Shown piece after piece: positions 34,112-44,163 of a DNA stretch of 64,000 nucleotides. The notes under the pieces are model-generated. The model saw only the letters and a program-made list of their open reading frames with translations, was not told where the DNA came from and did not search any database. Origin of the DNA: Sphingomonas prati (GTDB lineage: Bacteria > Pseudomonadota > Alphaproteobacteria > Sphingomonadales > Sphingomonadaceae); the NCBI RefSeq assembly GCF_014643515.1, contig NZ_BMJP01000001.1, forward strand, positions 1,612,001 through 1,676,000, in the 5' to 3' direction. The position numbers were made by a program, and so were the translations under genes. Every line of letters begins with the position of its first letter. Position 1 is the first letter of the stretch.

Positions 34112-35128
34112 ATGACCGACGTCGACACCACCCGCCTCGCCCCCTGGCTCGAAGCCAACGTCGAAAACTTCCGCGGCCCCTTCACCCTGGAAAAATTCCC
34201 CGGCGGCCAATCCAACCCCACCTACCGCATCGCCGCCGCGTCGGGCGACTATGTCCTGCGCCGCAAGCCCTTCGGCCCGCTGCTCCCCTCCGCCCATGCG
34301 GTCGATCGCGAACATCGCCTGATCGCCGCCCTCGCGCCCACCGGCTTCCCCGTCGCGAAGCCATACGCGCTCTGCACCGACGACAGCGTCATCGGCGCGA
34401 CCTTCTACGTCATGAGCCACGTCGCCGGCCGCACCTATTGGGACGGCAGCCTCCCCGACCTCGCCCCCGCGGAACGACGCGCCACCTACGATGCGATGAT
34501 CGACACGCTCGCCGCACTCCACGCGGTCGATCCGGACGCGGTCGGGCTCGGCGACTACGGCCGCCCCGGCAACTATTTCGAACGTCAGGTCGCGCGCTGG
34601 ACGAAACAGTACCGCGCCTCCGAAACCGACCGGATCGACAGCGTCGAGCGGCTGATCGACTGGCTCCCGCGCACGCTCCCGCGCCAGGACCGCACCGCGA
34701 TCGTCCACGGCGACTACCGGATCGACAACCTCATCTACGCGCCCGACGCCCCGCGCGTCGTCGCCGTGCTCGACTGGGAACTGTCCACGCTCGGCGATCC
34801 TCTCGCCGACGTCTCCTACCTGCTCATGAACTGGGTCACCGAACCAGAAGGGCGCTCGGGCCTCCACGGGCTAGACCTCCCCGCCCTCGGCATCCCGACG
34901 CTGGATGAAGCCGTCGCACGCTACTGCGCCGCCACCGGCCGCGACGGCCTGCCCGACCTCGACTGGTATTTCGCCTACAACCTCTTCCGCCTGACCGGCA
35001 TCGTCCAGGGCATCAAGAAACGCGTCGCCGACGGCACCGCCTCCAGCGCGCTAGCCGCCGAAACCGCCGCCCGCGTCGTGCCTCTCGCCGACGCCGCCTG
35101 GTCCTTCGCGCAAAAGGCCGGCGCATGA
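34112..35128 (+). CDS. aminoglycoside-phosphotransferase-fold kinase, ACAD10/LvaA-like
   Basis: The 338-residue protein has a kinase fold: FPGGQSNPTYRIAAASGDYVLRRKPFG (ATP-binding N-lobe), GATFYVMSHVAGRTYWD, catalytic loop VHGDYRIDNLIYAP with its Asp and Asn, and the metal-binding LDWELSTLGDPLADVSYLL. These are the features of the phosphotransferase half of ACAD10/11 and of LvaA, which phosphorylates 4-hydroxyacyl-CoA. It follows the dehydrogenase by 60 bases. Antibiotic resistance is unlikely. Confidence 0.87.
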   Translation: MTDVDTTRLAPWLEANVENFRGPFTLEKFPGGQSNPTYRIAAASGDYVLRRKPFGPLLPSAHAVDREHRLIAALAPTGFPVAKPYALCTDDSVIGATFYVMSHVAGRTYWDGSLPDLAPAERRATYDAMIDTLAALHAVDPDAVGLGDYGRPGNYFERQVARWTKQYRASETDRIDSVERLIDWLPRTLPRQDRTAIVHGDYRIDNLIYAPDAPRVVAVLDWELSTLGDPLADVSYLLMNWVTEPEGRSGLHGLDLPALGIPTLDEAVARYCAATGRDGLPDLDWYFAYNLFRLTGIVQGIKKRVADGTASSALAAETAARVVPLADAAWSFAQKAGA

Positions 35129-35160
35129 CCCGAGACCACAACCCCCATCCGGAGCACCGC

Positions 35161-35937
35161 ATGTCCCTCTTCGACCTGACCGACAAGGTCGCCATCGTCA
35201 CCGGCTCCTCGCGCGGCATCGGCAAGGCGATCGCCACCGCGCTTGCCGAACAGGGCGCAAAGGTCGTCATCTCCAGCCGCAATAAGGACATCTGCGACAC
35301 CGTCGCGGCCGAACTGAACGCTGCGCACGGCGACGGCACCGCCATCGCGATCGCCGCCTCGCTGTCGTCGAAGGACGCGCTGCGCAACCTCGTCACCGAA
35401 ACCGAGCGGCAGTTCGGGCGGATCGACGTGCTGGTCTGCAACGCCGCGTCCAACCCCTATTACGGCCCGATGGCAGGGATCGAGGACGACCAGTTCCGCA
35501 AGATCTTCGAAAACAACGTGCTCGCCAACCACTGGCTGATCGCGACGGCCGCCCCCGGCATGGTCGCGCGCAAGGAAGGCTCGATCATCATCGTCTCGTC
35601 GATCGGCGGGCTCACCTCCTCCACCGTCATCGGCGCCTACAACGTGTCGAAGGCCGCCGACTTCCAGCTCGCGCGCAACCTGGCCGCCGAATATGGCCCG
35701 GCCGGCGTGCGGGTGAACTGCATTGCCCCCGGCCTCGTCCGCACAGATTTCGCCCGCGCGCTGTGGGAAAATCCGGACACGTTAAAGGCCGTCACGCGCT
35801 CCACGCCCATGCGGCGCATCGGCGAACCGCACGAGATCGCCGGGGCCGCGGTCTTCCTCGCCAGCCCCGCCTCCACCTTCATGACCGGCCAGACGATCGT
35901 CGTCGACGGCGGCTCCACCATCGGCGTCGGCCTGTGA
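35161..35937 (+). CDS. SDR family oxidoreductase
   Basis: This 258-residue short-chain dehydrogenase has the cofactor motif [16 protein letters not shown], the NADP-favouring SSRN after strand 2, [13 protein letters not shown], the catalytic Ser in [23 protein letters not shown] (with Tyr-x3-Lys), and the C-terminal [29 protein letters not shown] 35161 has CGGAG ten bases upstream; an ATG at 35125 overlaps the previous gene but adds an odd polar tail. It resembles DHRS4-like carbonyl reductases. Its likely role is redox of a hydroxy- or ketoacyl intermediate in this cluster. Confidence 0.9.
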   Translation: MSLFDLTDKVAIVTGSSRGIGKAIATALAEQGAKVVISSRNKDICDTVAAELNAAHGDGTAIAIAASLSSKDALRNLVTETERQFGRIDVLVCNAASNPYYGPMAGIEDDQFRKIFENNVLANHWLIATAAPGMVARKEGSIIIVSSIGGLTSSTVIGAYNVSKAADFQLARNLAAEYGPAGVRVNCIAPGLVRTDFARALWENPDTLKAVTRSTPMRRIGEPHEIAGAAVFLASPASTFMTGQTIVVDGGSTIGVGL

Positions 35938-36731
35938 CCGGCGGCCGCCTGGCGGGCAAGGTCGCGATCGTCACCGGTGCCGCCAGCGGCATCGGCCGCG
36001 CCACCGCCCACCTGTTCGCGACCGAGGGCGCGCACGTCGTCATCTCCGACGTGTCGGACACGGTCCACGACACCGCCCGCGCCATCGGCGACACCGCGCA
36101 CGCCATCGTCGGCGACGCCGGCCGCGCGGAAGACGTCGCCGCCCTCGTTCAGGCCGCGGAGGACCGCTTCGGCGGGCTCGACATCATGTTCGCCAACGCC
36201 GGCATCTCAGGCGGCCTCGCCGGCCTGTTCGACCAAAGCGCGGAGGATTTCGCCGAGATCCTGCGGATCAACCTGATCGGCCCATTCCTCGCCATCCAGC
36301 ACGCGGCCCCCGCCATCGCCAAACGCGGCTGCGGATCGATCCTCTGCACCGCATCGGTTGCCGGGCTCCGGTCGGGTGCCGGCGGCGTCGCCTATTCCGC
36401 ATCCAAGGCCGGCGTCATCAACCTGGTCCAGACCGCCGCACAGCAGCTCGTCGGCAGCAAGGTCCGCGTCAACGCCATCTGCCCCGGCCTGATCCAGACC
36501 GGCATGACGCAGATGATCTACGACTGGGCCACCGCCGCCGGCAAGGCCGACCGCATCGGCCGCCTCAACCCCTTACGCCGCGGCGGCGAACCCGACGAAC
36601 TCGCGCAAGCCGCGCTCTTCCTCGCGTCGGACGCCTCCTCCTACGTCAACGGCCACGCCCTCGTCGTCGACGGCGGCCTCGCCAGCAGCCACCCCTTCAC
36701 CCAACAGAATTACGGCCAGGTCGCGATCTGA
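35934..36731 (+). CDS. SDR family oxidoreductase
   Basis: This 265-residue short-chain dehydrogenase starts at GTG 35934 overlapping the previous stop (GTGA). It has [25 protein letters not shown] (acidic residue after strand 2, suggesting NAD), [10 protein letters not shown], the catalytic [26 protein letters not shown] and [15 protein letters not shown]. The end [20 protein letters not shown] is seen in SDRs placed beside acyl-CoA dehydrogenases. It is probably the dehydrogenase completing the four-gene catabolic unit. Confidence 0.9.
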   Translation: MTGGRLAGKVAIVTGAASGIGRATAHLFATEGAHVVISDVSDTVHDTARAIGDTAHAIVGDAGRAEDVAALVQAAEDRFGGLDIMFANAGISGGLAGLFDQSAEDFAEILRINLIGPFLAIQHAAPAIAKRGCGSILCTASVAGLRSGAGGVAYSASKAGVINLVQTAAQQLVGSKVRVNAICPGLIQTGMTQMIYDWATAAGKADRIGRLNPLRRGGEPDELAQAALFLASDASSYVNGHALVVDGGLASSHPFTQQNYGQVAI

Positions 36732-36751
36732 GGCCGGTCACGCGGCGAACA

Positions 36752-36804
36752 GAAAAGCCCCCTCCCCTTCAGGGGGGGGTTGGGGTGGGGGCAACAGCAC
36801 CACA
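36752..36804. repeat. repeat family R4
   Basis: AAGCCCCCTCCCCTTCAGGG, G-run, then TTGGGGTGGGGGCAACAGCA. It matches the copy at 32650 in the same orientation, so the four-gene acyl-CoA cluster lies between direct copies. Confidence 0.75.
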
Positions 36805-36832
36805 AGCGCCACAACAGCGAAATCACCAGCGC

Positions 36833-36853
36833 TTGCACTAACCGTCAGCGCAA
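36833..36853. promoter_or_regulatory. interrupted palindrome, candidate enhancer-binding-protein site
   Basis: TTGCACT-AACCGTC-AGCGCAA has 7-base arms with one mismatch. It lies about 80 bases upstream of the -24 element of the sigma-54 promoter at 36934, the distance at which PspF/NtrC-type activators bind. The activator is not encoded in the window. Confidence 0.45.
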
Positions 36854-36933
36854 AATGCCAACTCTCGGCGTGAAATCGAACCATTGCGCCTGCTGCTCAT
36901 CAGAATTCCCCGACAAACCCGCGAAAACCTAAC

Positions 36934-36950
36934 TTGGCACGCCCATTGCA
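36934..36950 (+). promoter_or_regulatory. sigma-54 (RpoN) -24/-12 promoter
   Basis: TTGGCACGCCCATTGCA matches the RpoN consensus TTGGCACG-N4-TTGCA, with the invariant GG (36936-36937) and GC (36948-36949) separated by exactly 10 bases. The start of transcription should be near 36961, about 50 bases before the ATG at 37014. It drives the two mini-ORFs and the PspC-domain gene. Confidence 0.85.
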
Positions 36951-37013
36951 AACACCCTGACATCGCCAGCCACCCGGCCAGCGACCAACACCAAAGTCAG
37001 GGAAACCCAAGCC

Positions 37014-37151
37014 ATGTCCGCCACCACCATCGCCCGCAAGATTGCCACCGCCGCCATCGCAGCAGCCCTCTCCGCCACCTGCGTCATCGCCGCCGTCGGC
37101 CCGGTCGGCACCACCGCCGCCCCGACGCGCCACAGCGTCATTGTCGCCTGA
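37014..37151 (+). CDS. 45-residue hydrophobic peptide, undescribed
   Basis: The ATG at 37014 follows CAGGGAA with about ten bases of spacing and is the first start after the sigma-54 promoter. The peptide begins MSATTIARKIATAAIAAALS and continues ATCVIAAVGPVGTTAAPTRH, then SVIVA. It has a short basic N-terminus, one hydrophobic helix with a single cysteine and a Thr/Pro-rich tail, like a secreted or membrane-anchored mini-protein. The core LSATCVxAAVxP recurs in the next ORF. Function unknown; no family recognised. Confidence 0.6.
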   Translation: MSATTIARKIATAAIAAALSATCVIAAVGPVGTTAAPTRHSVIVA

Positions 37152-37177
37152 CCCGCACGCCAGACCGGACGATCCAG

Positions 37178-37282
37178 ATGATCCGCACCCTCTCCGCCGC
37201 AGCCGCACTGCTGCTCTCCGCCACCTGCGTCCTGGCGGCCGTCGCGCCCGCCCCCGGCACCGCCACAACCCGCACCGCCTGA
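37178..37282 (+). CDS. 34-residue hydrophobic peptide, paralogue of the upstream ORF
   Basis: The peptide starts MIRTLSAAAALLLSATCVLA, then AVAPAPGTATTRTA. It shares LSATCV-x-AAV-x-P and a Gly-Thr...Thr-Arg tail with the 45-residue product 26 bases upstream, so the two probably arose by duplication. Start ATG 37178; the stop is 17 bases before the PspC-domain gene. A signal peptide with a very short mature part, or a one-helix membrane peptide, are both possible. Confidence 0.55.
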   Translation: MIRTLSAAAALLLSATCVLAAVAPAPGTATTRTA

Positions 37283-37448
37283 CCCCGAAAGGACCCGCCA
37301 TGAAGACCTTCGCCCTCGACAAGTCCCACGCCCGCATCATGGGCGTCTGCGCCGGCATCGCCGACAGCACGGGCCTCGACCCGCTCCTTGTCCGGATCGC
37401 AGCCGTCTTGCTGACGCTCGCCTGGGCCGGAAGCTGGGGCGTCGCCGC

Positions 37449-38986
<1,538 letters not shown>

Positions 38987-38990
<4 letters not shown>

Positions 38991-39754
38991 GCCGCGCCCC
39001 CATCGGCCAGCGCCTGCATCCGCGCCGCCTGCCCGCGCGGCACCGCCACCAGCGCAGCGGCAGGCCCATCCTCGGCACGCAGCATCTCCGCCGGCGTCGC
39101 ATCCGCCACGATCCGCCCCGCCACCATCACCAGCACACGGTCGGCCAGCAGCAAAGCCTCGCCCATGTCGTGCGTCACCATGATCGTCGTCAGCCCGCGC
39201 GCGACGTGCAGGTCGCGCACCGTCTGCCCGATCCGCTCTCGCGTCACCGGATCGAGCGCTCCGAACGGTTCGTCCATCAGTAAAATCTTCGCATCCCCGG
39301 CGAGCGCCCGCGCGATCCCGACCCGCTGCTGCTGCCCCCCCGACAGCGCGCGCGGCGACCGCCCGGCCACGTCCGGCTCCAACCCGACCTGCGTCAGAAG
39401 CGCCCCGACATCCGGCACCCCCTCCCCCAGCCTCGCCCGGATCGCGATATTGTCCGCCACCGACAGATGCGGGAACAACCCAACATTCTGGAACACATAC
39501 CCGATCGACCGCCGCAGCGCCGGCGCATCCCCGCCCGCGACCGCCGCCCCCGCGACCCGTACAGCGCCCGCGTCCGGCTCCACCAGCCGGTTCACCATCT
39601 TCAGCAACGTCGACTTGCCCGACCCCGAGGTTCCGACCAGCGCCACGAAACTGCCCTCGGCAATGTCGAGCGTCACCGCATCGACGACGGTCGCGTCGCC
39701 GTAGCGCTTGGTCACCCCTTCAAACGCGATCGCCGTCGTCGTCGTCACATCCAT
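38987..39754 (-). CDS. glycine betaine/choline-type ABC importer ATPase
   Basis: This is the 255-residue ATPase that powers the fused permease/binding protein. It carries TKRYGDATVVDAVTLDI, Walker A GTSGSGKST, the Q-loop YVFQNVGLFPHLSVADNIAI, the signature LSGGQQQRVGIARAL, Walker B ILLMDEPFGALDP and the H-loop VTHDMGEALLLADRV. The FQNVGLFPHLSV and KMVNRL stretches place it with OpuCA/ProV rather than other importers. It lacks the C-terminal CBS pair of ProV/OpuCA that senses ionic strength, so osmotic gating may be absent. Confidence 0.9.
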
Positions 39755-39772
39755 CCCCTGCCTAAAGGCACA

Positions 39773-40063
39773 TCACCCCACCACCGCATCGATCGCCTGC
39801 GCCATCGCGACATCGCGGACCGATAGTCCGCCGGCATCATGCGTGGTCAGCGTCACGTCCACCCGGTTCCACACGTTGGACCATTCAGGATGATGATCCG
39901 CCTTCTCCGCCAGCAACGCGACGCGCGTCATGAAACCGAAGGCCTCGCTGAAATCCGCGAACACGAACCGCCGCGTGATCGCGTCGCGCCCGTCGTCATG
40001 GTCCCAGTCGGGCAGGCCGTCGAGCGCGTCGATCCGCTCGGCTTCGGACAAAGGTTCGATCAT
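39773..40063 (-). CDS. 4a-hydroxytetrahydrobiopterin dehydratase
   Basis: The 96-residue protein (pterin-4a-carbinolamine dehydratase, PCD) recycles pterin after aromatic hydroxylation, or acts in molybdopterin metabolism. It starts [20 protein letters not shown] and contains the complete signature [32 protein letters not shown] with the catalytic histidines. ATG 40063 gives the normal length; an upstream ATG at 40096 would add 11 residues. It is divergent from the metallopeptidase gene. Confidence 0.93.
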   Translation of the reverse strand: MIEPLSEAERIDALDGLPDWDHDDGRDAITRRFVFADFSEAFGFMTRVALLAEKADHHPEWSNVWNRVDVTLTTHDAGGLSVRDVAMAQAIDAVVG

Positions 40064-40117
40064 GCGGCAAGGCTCCCCGGCTGGTATCGTCGTCACCGCG
40101 ACGATAGGGTCGCGGCC

Positions 40118-40522
40118 ATGGATAAATCAATCACCGGCCTCGCCCCGACCGCCGACGACATCGAGGCGATCGCCCGCCGCGCGCTGGCCGCGCTGCCGGA
40201 GGCGTTCCGCGCGCACCTCGGCGACATCGCGCTGCGTGTCGAGGAATTCGCCGACGAGGAGGTGCTCGACGCGCTCGAGATCGAAGATCCGTTCGACCTG
40301 ACCGGACTCTACACCGGCCGCCCCGTCGGCGAAAAATCGGTCACCGACACCGCGGCGCTCCCCGACATGATCCACCTCTTCCGCCGCCCGCTGCTCGACG
40401 AATGGTGCGAGACCGGCGTCACCCTCGAAGCGCTCGTCACCCATGTGCTGGTCCACGAGGTCGGCCATCATTTCGGCCTGTCAGATGCCGACATGCACGC
40501 GCTGGAAGCCGCCGCCGGATGA
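40118..40522 (+). CDS. minimal zincin metallopeptidase family protein
   Basis: This 134-residue protein of the small metallopeptidase family (formerly DUF1025) begins [39 protein letters not shown] and has [14 protein letters not shown] and the zinc site [21 protein letters not shown], an HExxH with a third ligand Asp/His downstream. Substrates of the family are unknown. Its TGA overlaps the ccmA start, so it is co-translated with the haem exporter fusion. Confidence 0.9.
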   Translation: MDKSITGLAPTADDIEAIARRALAALPEAFRAHLGDIALRVEEFADEEVLDALEIEDPFDLTGLYTGRPVGEKSVTDTAALPDMIHLFRRPLLDEWCETGVTLEALVTHVLVHEVGHHFGLSDADMHALEAAAG

Positions 40523-41895
40523 CGACGTCTTTGCGGCTCCACGGCATCGCCGCCTGGCGCGGCGACCGGCTGCTGTTCGAAGGGATCGACCTCACCCTCG
40601 CCCCCGGCGACGCGCTGCTCGTCACCGGCCTGAACGGTGCGGGCAAGTCCACGCTGCTGAGCATCATCGCCGGCCTGCTGACCCCACTCTCCGGCACCGT
40701 CACCCACACCGGAGGCCTCGCCCTCGCCACCACCGACGGCGACGCGCTCGACCCGCGCCTGCCCCTGTCGCGCGCCCTCGACTTCTGGGCGAAGCTCGAC
40801 GGCACCCGCGACCAAGTCGCCCCCGCAATGGCAGCGATGGCGATCCCCCACCTCGCCACCGTCCCGGTCCGCATGCTCTCCACCGGCCAACGCAAACGCG
40901 CCGTCCTCGCCCGCACGCTAGCCAGCGGCGCCGGCATCTGGTTGCTGGACGAACCCGCCAACGGTCTCGACACGAACGGCCTGACCGCCCTAGCCGAAGC
41001 GATGGCACTGCATAGAGCAAAAGGCGGCATCATAATCGCAGCCTCCCACCAACCCCTCGGCCTGCAAGACGCTCAACGGTTAATGCTGCAAGAAAGCCCT
41101 CTCCCCTTCGGGGAGAGGGTTGGGTGGGGGGCGTCACTGGACGCAACGACCCGACCGTTCCACCCAGAAACACCCCCCACCCCAACCCTCCCCCCGGTGG
41201 GGGGAGGGAGCTTGGCCGCACCCCAACATCGCGAGCGGATCTCAACCAGAGGAAGCAAATCCCCCCTACTCCTCCGCGACATTACCCAACACTACACAGG
41301 CGGTGCAGCCCTCCTCCCCATCCTCTTCTTCCTCCTCGTCGCCACCCTCTTCCCCTTCGCCATCGGTCCGGACGGCACGCTGCTCGCCCGCACCGGCGGC
41401 GGCGCGCTCTGGATGGCGGGGCTGCTCGCGGCCCTGCTCCCCGTCGATCGCCTGATCGAACCCGACCGCGCCGCAGGCGTGCTCGATCAATATGCCGTCC
41501 GCGGGATCAGCGCCGAACTTGCCGTTGCGTCGAAGCTGCTCGCCCACTGGCTTGGCTTCGCGCCGCCGCTGATGATCGCGGTCCTGCCCGCCGCCGCGCT
41601 CCTCAAACTGGACGCCATCAGCGTCACCCGGATCGAGGCTGGCCTCCTGCTCGGCACCCCCGGCCTTGCCGCACTCGGCCTGCTGACCGCAGCCCTCACC
41701 GCGGGCCTGCGCGGCGCAAGCGCACTCGCCGGCCTCGTCATGCTCCCGCTCGCGATCCCACTGCTGATCTTCGGCGCCGGCGCGCTCGGCGACACCGGAG
41801 GCGGCGCACTCAAGCTCCTCGCCGCGACCAGCCTGCTCCTGATCGCAATCACCCCCTTCGCCGGCGGTGCCGCGCTTAGGGCGGGGAAGGACTGA
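40519..41895 (+). CDS. ccmA-ccmB: CcmA-CcmB haem exporter, ATPase and permease in one reading frame
   Basis: CcmA and CcmB form the CcmABCD complex that releases haem-CcmE for cytochrome c maturation. Residues 1-190 are CcmA: Walker A GLNGAGKST (37-45), signature LSTGQRKRA, Walker B IWLLDEPANGLD, ending SHQPLGLQDAQRLML. Residues from about 248 are CcmB: SPLLLRDITQHYTGGAALLPILFFLLVATLFPFAIGPD and five further membrane segments. Between them, residues about 191-235 are encoded by an inverted pair of R4 repeats that keeps the frame open. GTG 41197 and TTG 41212, the latter with AGGGAG upstream, could restart CcmB separately. ccmC and ccmD are not in the window. Confidence 0.85.
   Translation: MTTSLRLHGIAAWRGDRLLFEGIDLTLAPGDALLVTGLNGAGKSTLLSIIAGLLTPLSGTVTHTGGLALATTDGDALDPRLPLSRALDFWAKLDGTRDQVAPAMAAMAIPHLATVPVRMLSTGQRKRAVLARTLASGAGIWLLDEPANGLDTNGLTALAEAMALHRAKGGIIIAASHQPLGLQDAQRLMLQESPLPFGERVGWGASLDATTRPFHPETPPTPTLPPVGGGSLAAPQHRERISTRGSKSPLLLRDITQHYTGGAALLPILFFLLVATLFPFAIGPDGTLLARTGGGALWMAGLLAALLPVDRLIEPDRAAGVLDQYAVRGISAELAVASKLLAHWLGFAPPLMIAVLPAAALLKLDAISVTRIEAGLLLGTPGLAALGLLTAALTAGLRGASALAGLVMLPLAIPLLIFGAGALGDTGGGALKLLAATSLLLIAITPFAGGAALRAGKD
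41092..41216. repeat. R4 repeats as a head-to-head inverted pair inside ccmA-ccmB
   Basis: Left unit: AAAGCCCTCTCCCCTTCGGG, GAGAGGGTTGGGTGGGGGG. Right unit is the inverse: CCCCCCACCCCAACCCTCCC, CCCGGTGGGGGGAGGGAGC. About 33 bases separate them. Copies of the unit elsewhere lie between genes; this is the only one inside a coding region in the window. Confidence 0.85.
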
Positions 41896-41946
41896 CGGGC
41901 CCGCAAAAAAGCGCACCGCGGAGCGATCCCCAGACCCCAACGCCAA

Positions 41947-42012
41947 CCCCGTTTGGTTCGAGCCTGTCGAGAACCCTGCGCAAAGTTCTCGACAGGCTCG
42001 AACCAAACGGGG
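41947..42012. repeat. repeat family R3, perfect 28-bp hairpin
   Basis: Arms 41947-41974 and 41985-42012 are exact inverse repeats (start CCCCGTTTGGTTCGAGCC, end TGTCGAGAAC) around the loop CCTGCGCAAA. It lies between the converging ccmA-ccmB and methyltransferase genes, as a terminator-like or REP-like element. Other copies at 30918 and 58389. Confidence 0.85.
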
Positions 42013-42052
42013 TCAGGGGGCGCGAGCGAAGTCAGAAGGCCTCAGACCAACC

Positions 42053-42922
42053 TCAATCCTTCACCCACCGCGCAAAAATGGCCGTCGGCAGCAACAACCC
42101 GCGCGCTTCCTCACGCACTGCCATCTCACCGCACTCCACACGCCCGCCCAGATCCGCCGTCGCCTGCCGCAGCAGCTCTGCGATCGCCAGCGCCGACATC
42201 CGGATCGCGTAGACCGTCAGCACCAGGAACTTAGAATCTGCATCGAGCAGATTGCGGCAATGCATGATCAGCCCCGGCAGATGCTCCTCCAGCCGCCAGA
42301 CCTCGCCATCCGGTCCACGCCCGAACTTCGGCGGGTCGAGCAGGATGCCGTCATACCGCTTGCCCCGCCGCACCTCGCGCGCGGCGAACTTCACCGCATC
42401 GTCCACCATCCAGCGGATCGGCCGATCGCCCAGGTCGGACAGGAACGCGTTCGCCTTCCCCGCCTCGACCGACTTCTTCGATGCATCGACATGCGTCACC
42501 GACACGCCCTTCGACGCCAACGCCAGCGATCCGATCCCGGTATAGCCGAACAGGTTCAGCACCTCGGACCGCTCGCCCACCCGTTCGCGCATCCACGACC
42601 ACACCGGCGCCATGTCCGGGAAGAACCCGAGATGGCGGAACGGCGTGTTCTGAGCGGTGAAGCGCAGATCGTCCCAGCGGATGTGCCAGCCCCCGCGCGG
42701 CACATCGCGCGACAGGTGCCAGCGCCCGCCGCCATCCTCGTCCGATGCACCGATGAAGTCGCCGTCCGCCTCCCACGCGGTCGTCGCGGGCGCCCACATC
42801 GCCTGCGGTTCGGGCCGGATGAACCGGAACCGGCCATAACGCTCCAGCTTCCGGCCATGCCCCGAATCGACCAGCGCATAGTCGTCCCACGGCTCCGCGA
42901 TGATGGTCGTCAGATCGCTCAT
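42053..42922 (-). CDS. class I SAM-dependent methyltransferase, RlmI-like
   Basis: This 289-residue methyltransferase of the RlmI/RlmK group (COG1092) probably modifies a 23S rRNA cytosine. It shows HLGFFPDMAPVWSWMRERV, the SAM-binding VLNLFGYTGIGSLALASKGVSVTHVDASKKSVEAGKAN, and the catalytic YDGILLDPPKFGRGPDGEVW. It lacks the N-terminal PUA domain found in full-length RlmI, having instead DDYALVDSGHGRKLERYGRFRFIRPEPQAMW, a substitute strand region common in alphaproteobacteria. It is the last gene of the thrC operon and overlaps the M16 peptidase (ATGA). Confidence 0.88.
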   Translation of the reverse strand: MSDLTTIIAEPWDDYALVDSGHGRKLERYGRFRFIRPEPQAMWAPATTAWEADGDFIGASDEDGGGRWHLSRDVPRGGWHIRWDDLRFTAQNTPFRHLGFFPDMAPVWSWMRERVGERSEVLNLFGYTGIGSLALASKGVSVTHVDASKKSVEAGKANAFLSDLGDRPIRWMVDDAVKFAAREVRRGKRYDGILLDPPKFGRGPDGEVWRLEEHLPGLIMHCRNLLDADSKFLVLTVYAIRMSALAIAELLRQATADLGGRVECGEMAVREEARGLLLPTAIFARWVKD

Positions 42923-44163
42923 GCCGCTGCCTTCCCCGAACCGGTCAACGTACCGCCCACCGTCGCCAGCGCCTCGGCACCGCCAATCGCCTTTGCACCC
43001 GCCGCGCGTGCGTGGGCCACCGTCACCGCATCGATCGCCGCGACCGTCTCGGCCACCGGCACGATCCGGCCATGCACCTGCAGGTCGCGCGCCAGCCGGT
43101 CACACCGCGCCGCGACCGACTCCAGCCCCATCAGCCAGCCGGCCTTCGCCTGCGCCTTCGCCCGCGCCAGTTCCGCCTCGCTCAGATCATCCGCAGTCTG
43201 CGCCAGCACGACGCGCGCCAAGGCCAGCGCCTCCGCCGCGCGCGGGCGCTCCGCCGCGCAATATAGCCCGAACAACCCCGTCTCGGCATAGGTCTGCGTC
43301 CAGCTATAGATGCTGTACGCCAGCCCCCGCTCCTCGCGCAGCTGCTGGAACAACCGCGACGACATGCCCCCGCCCGCCGCAGACGAGAACAGCGACAGCG
43401 CGTGCACGTCCGGGTCCTCATGCCCGACCCCGGCCCACGCCGCCGCAAGATGGATCTGGTCGAACTTGCGCCGGTCGTGATGCGTGCCCCCACCGAACGT
43501 CGCGCCCACCGCCGCCGGCGCGGTTCCCGCCGCCATGTCGCCGAACCGCGCCTCGGCCAGCGCCAGCAGCGCGTCCTCGTCCACCTTGCCCGCCGCCGCC
43601 AGCACCAGACTGCCCGGCCGGTACTGCACCTCAGTCCAGCGGCGCAGGTCGCTCGCGGTCAGCGTCGCCAGCGTGCGCTCGTCGCCCAGCACCGGCACGC
43701 CGATCGCCTGCCCCGGATAGCAGGCCGATTGCAGGTGATCGAACACGATGTCATCGGGCGTATCGTTCGCCTCGCCCAGTTCGGACAGCACGACCTTTTT
43801 CTCGCGCTCCAGCTCGTCCGGGTCGAACCGCGGCGCACGCACCAGATCCGCGATCATGTCGACGCCCAGCGCCAGATCACCGCTCAACAGCCGCGCGTGA
43901 TAGACGGTGTGGTCACGCGCGGTCCACGCGTTCAGACTCCCGCCGACATCCTCGATATCCTCGGCGATCGCGCGCGCATCGCGCCCGCCCGCACCCTTGA
44001 ACACCATATGCTCGACCAGATGGGCCAGCCCGCCCTGCCCCGCCGCCTCGGACCGCGACCCGACATCGGCATAGACGCCCACCGCCAGCGTCTCGACCCC
44101 GTCCATCGGCTCGACCGCGATGGTGAGGCCATTGGCCAGCCGGTGCACCCGCGCCGTCGTCAT
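42919..44163 (-). CDS. M16 family zinc peptidase (processing-peptidase-like)
   Basis: The 414-residue protein has the inverted zinc motif HLVEH (His48, Glu51, His52) in GGLAHLVEHMVFKGAGGRDARAIAEDIEDVGGSLNAWT, the second zinc Glu region VLSELGEANDTPDDIVFDHLQ, and the C-terminal RLFQQLREERGLAYSIYSW loop. This single-chain form resembles the mitochondrial processing peptidase beta subunit. It is a soluble cytoplasmic or periplasmic enzyme of unknown substrate. No signal peptide is visible. Overlaps thrC and the methyltransferase gene by four bases each. Confidence 0.92.
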   Translation of the reverse strand: MTTARVHRLANGLTIAVEPMDGVETLAVGVYADVGSRSEAAGQGGLAHLVEHMVFKGAGGRDARAIAEDIEDVGGSLNAWTARDHTVYHARLLSGDLALGVDMIADLVRAPRFDPDELEREKKVVLSELGEANDTPDDIVFDHLQSACYPGQAIGVPVLGDERTLATLTASDLRRWTEVQYRPGSLVLAAAGKVDEDALLALAEARFGDMAAGTAPAAVGATFGGGTHHDRRKFDQIHLAAAWAGVGHEDPDVHALSLFSSAAGGGMSSRLFQQLREERGLAYSIYSWTQTYAETGLFGLYCAAERPRAAEALALARVVLAQTADDLSEAELARAKAQAKAGWLMGLESVAARCDRLARDLQVHGRIVPVAETVAAIDAVTVAHARAAGAKAIGGAEALATVGGTLTGSGKAAA

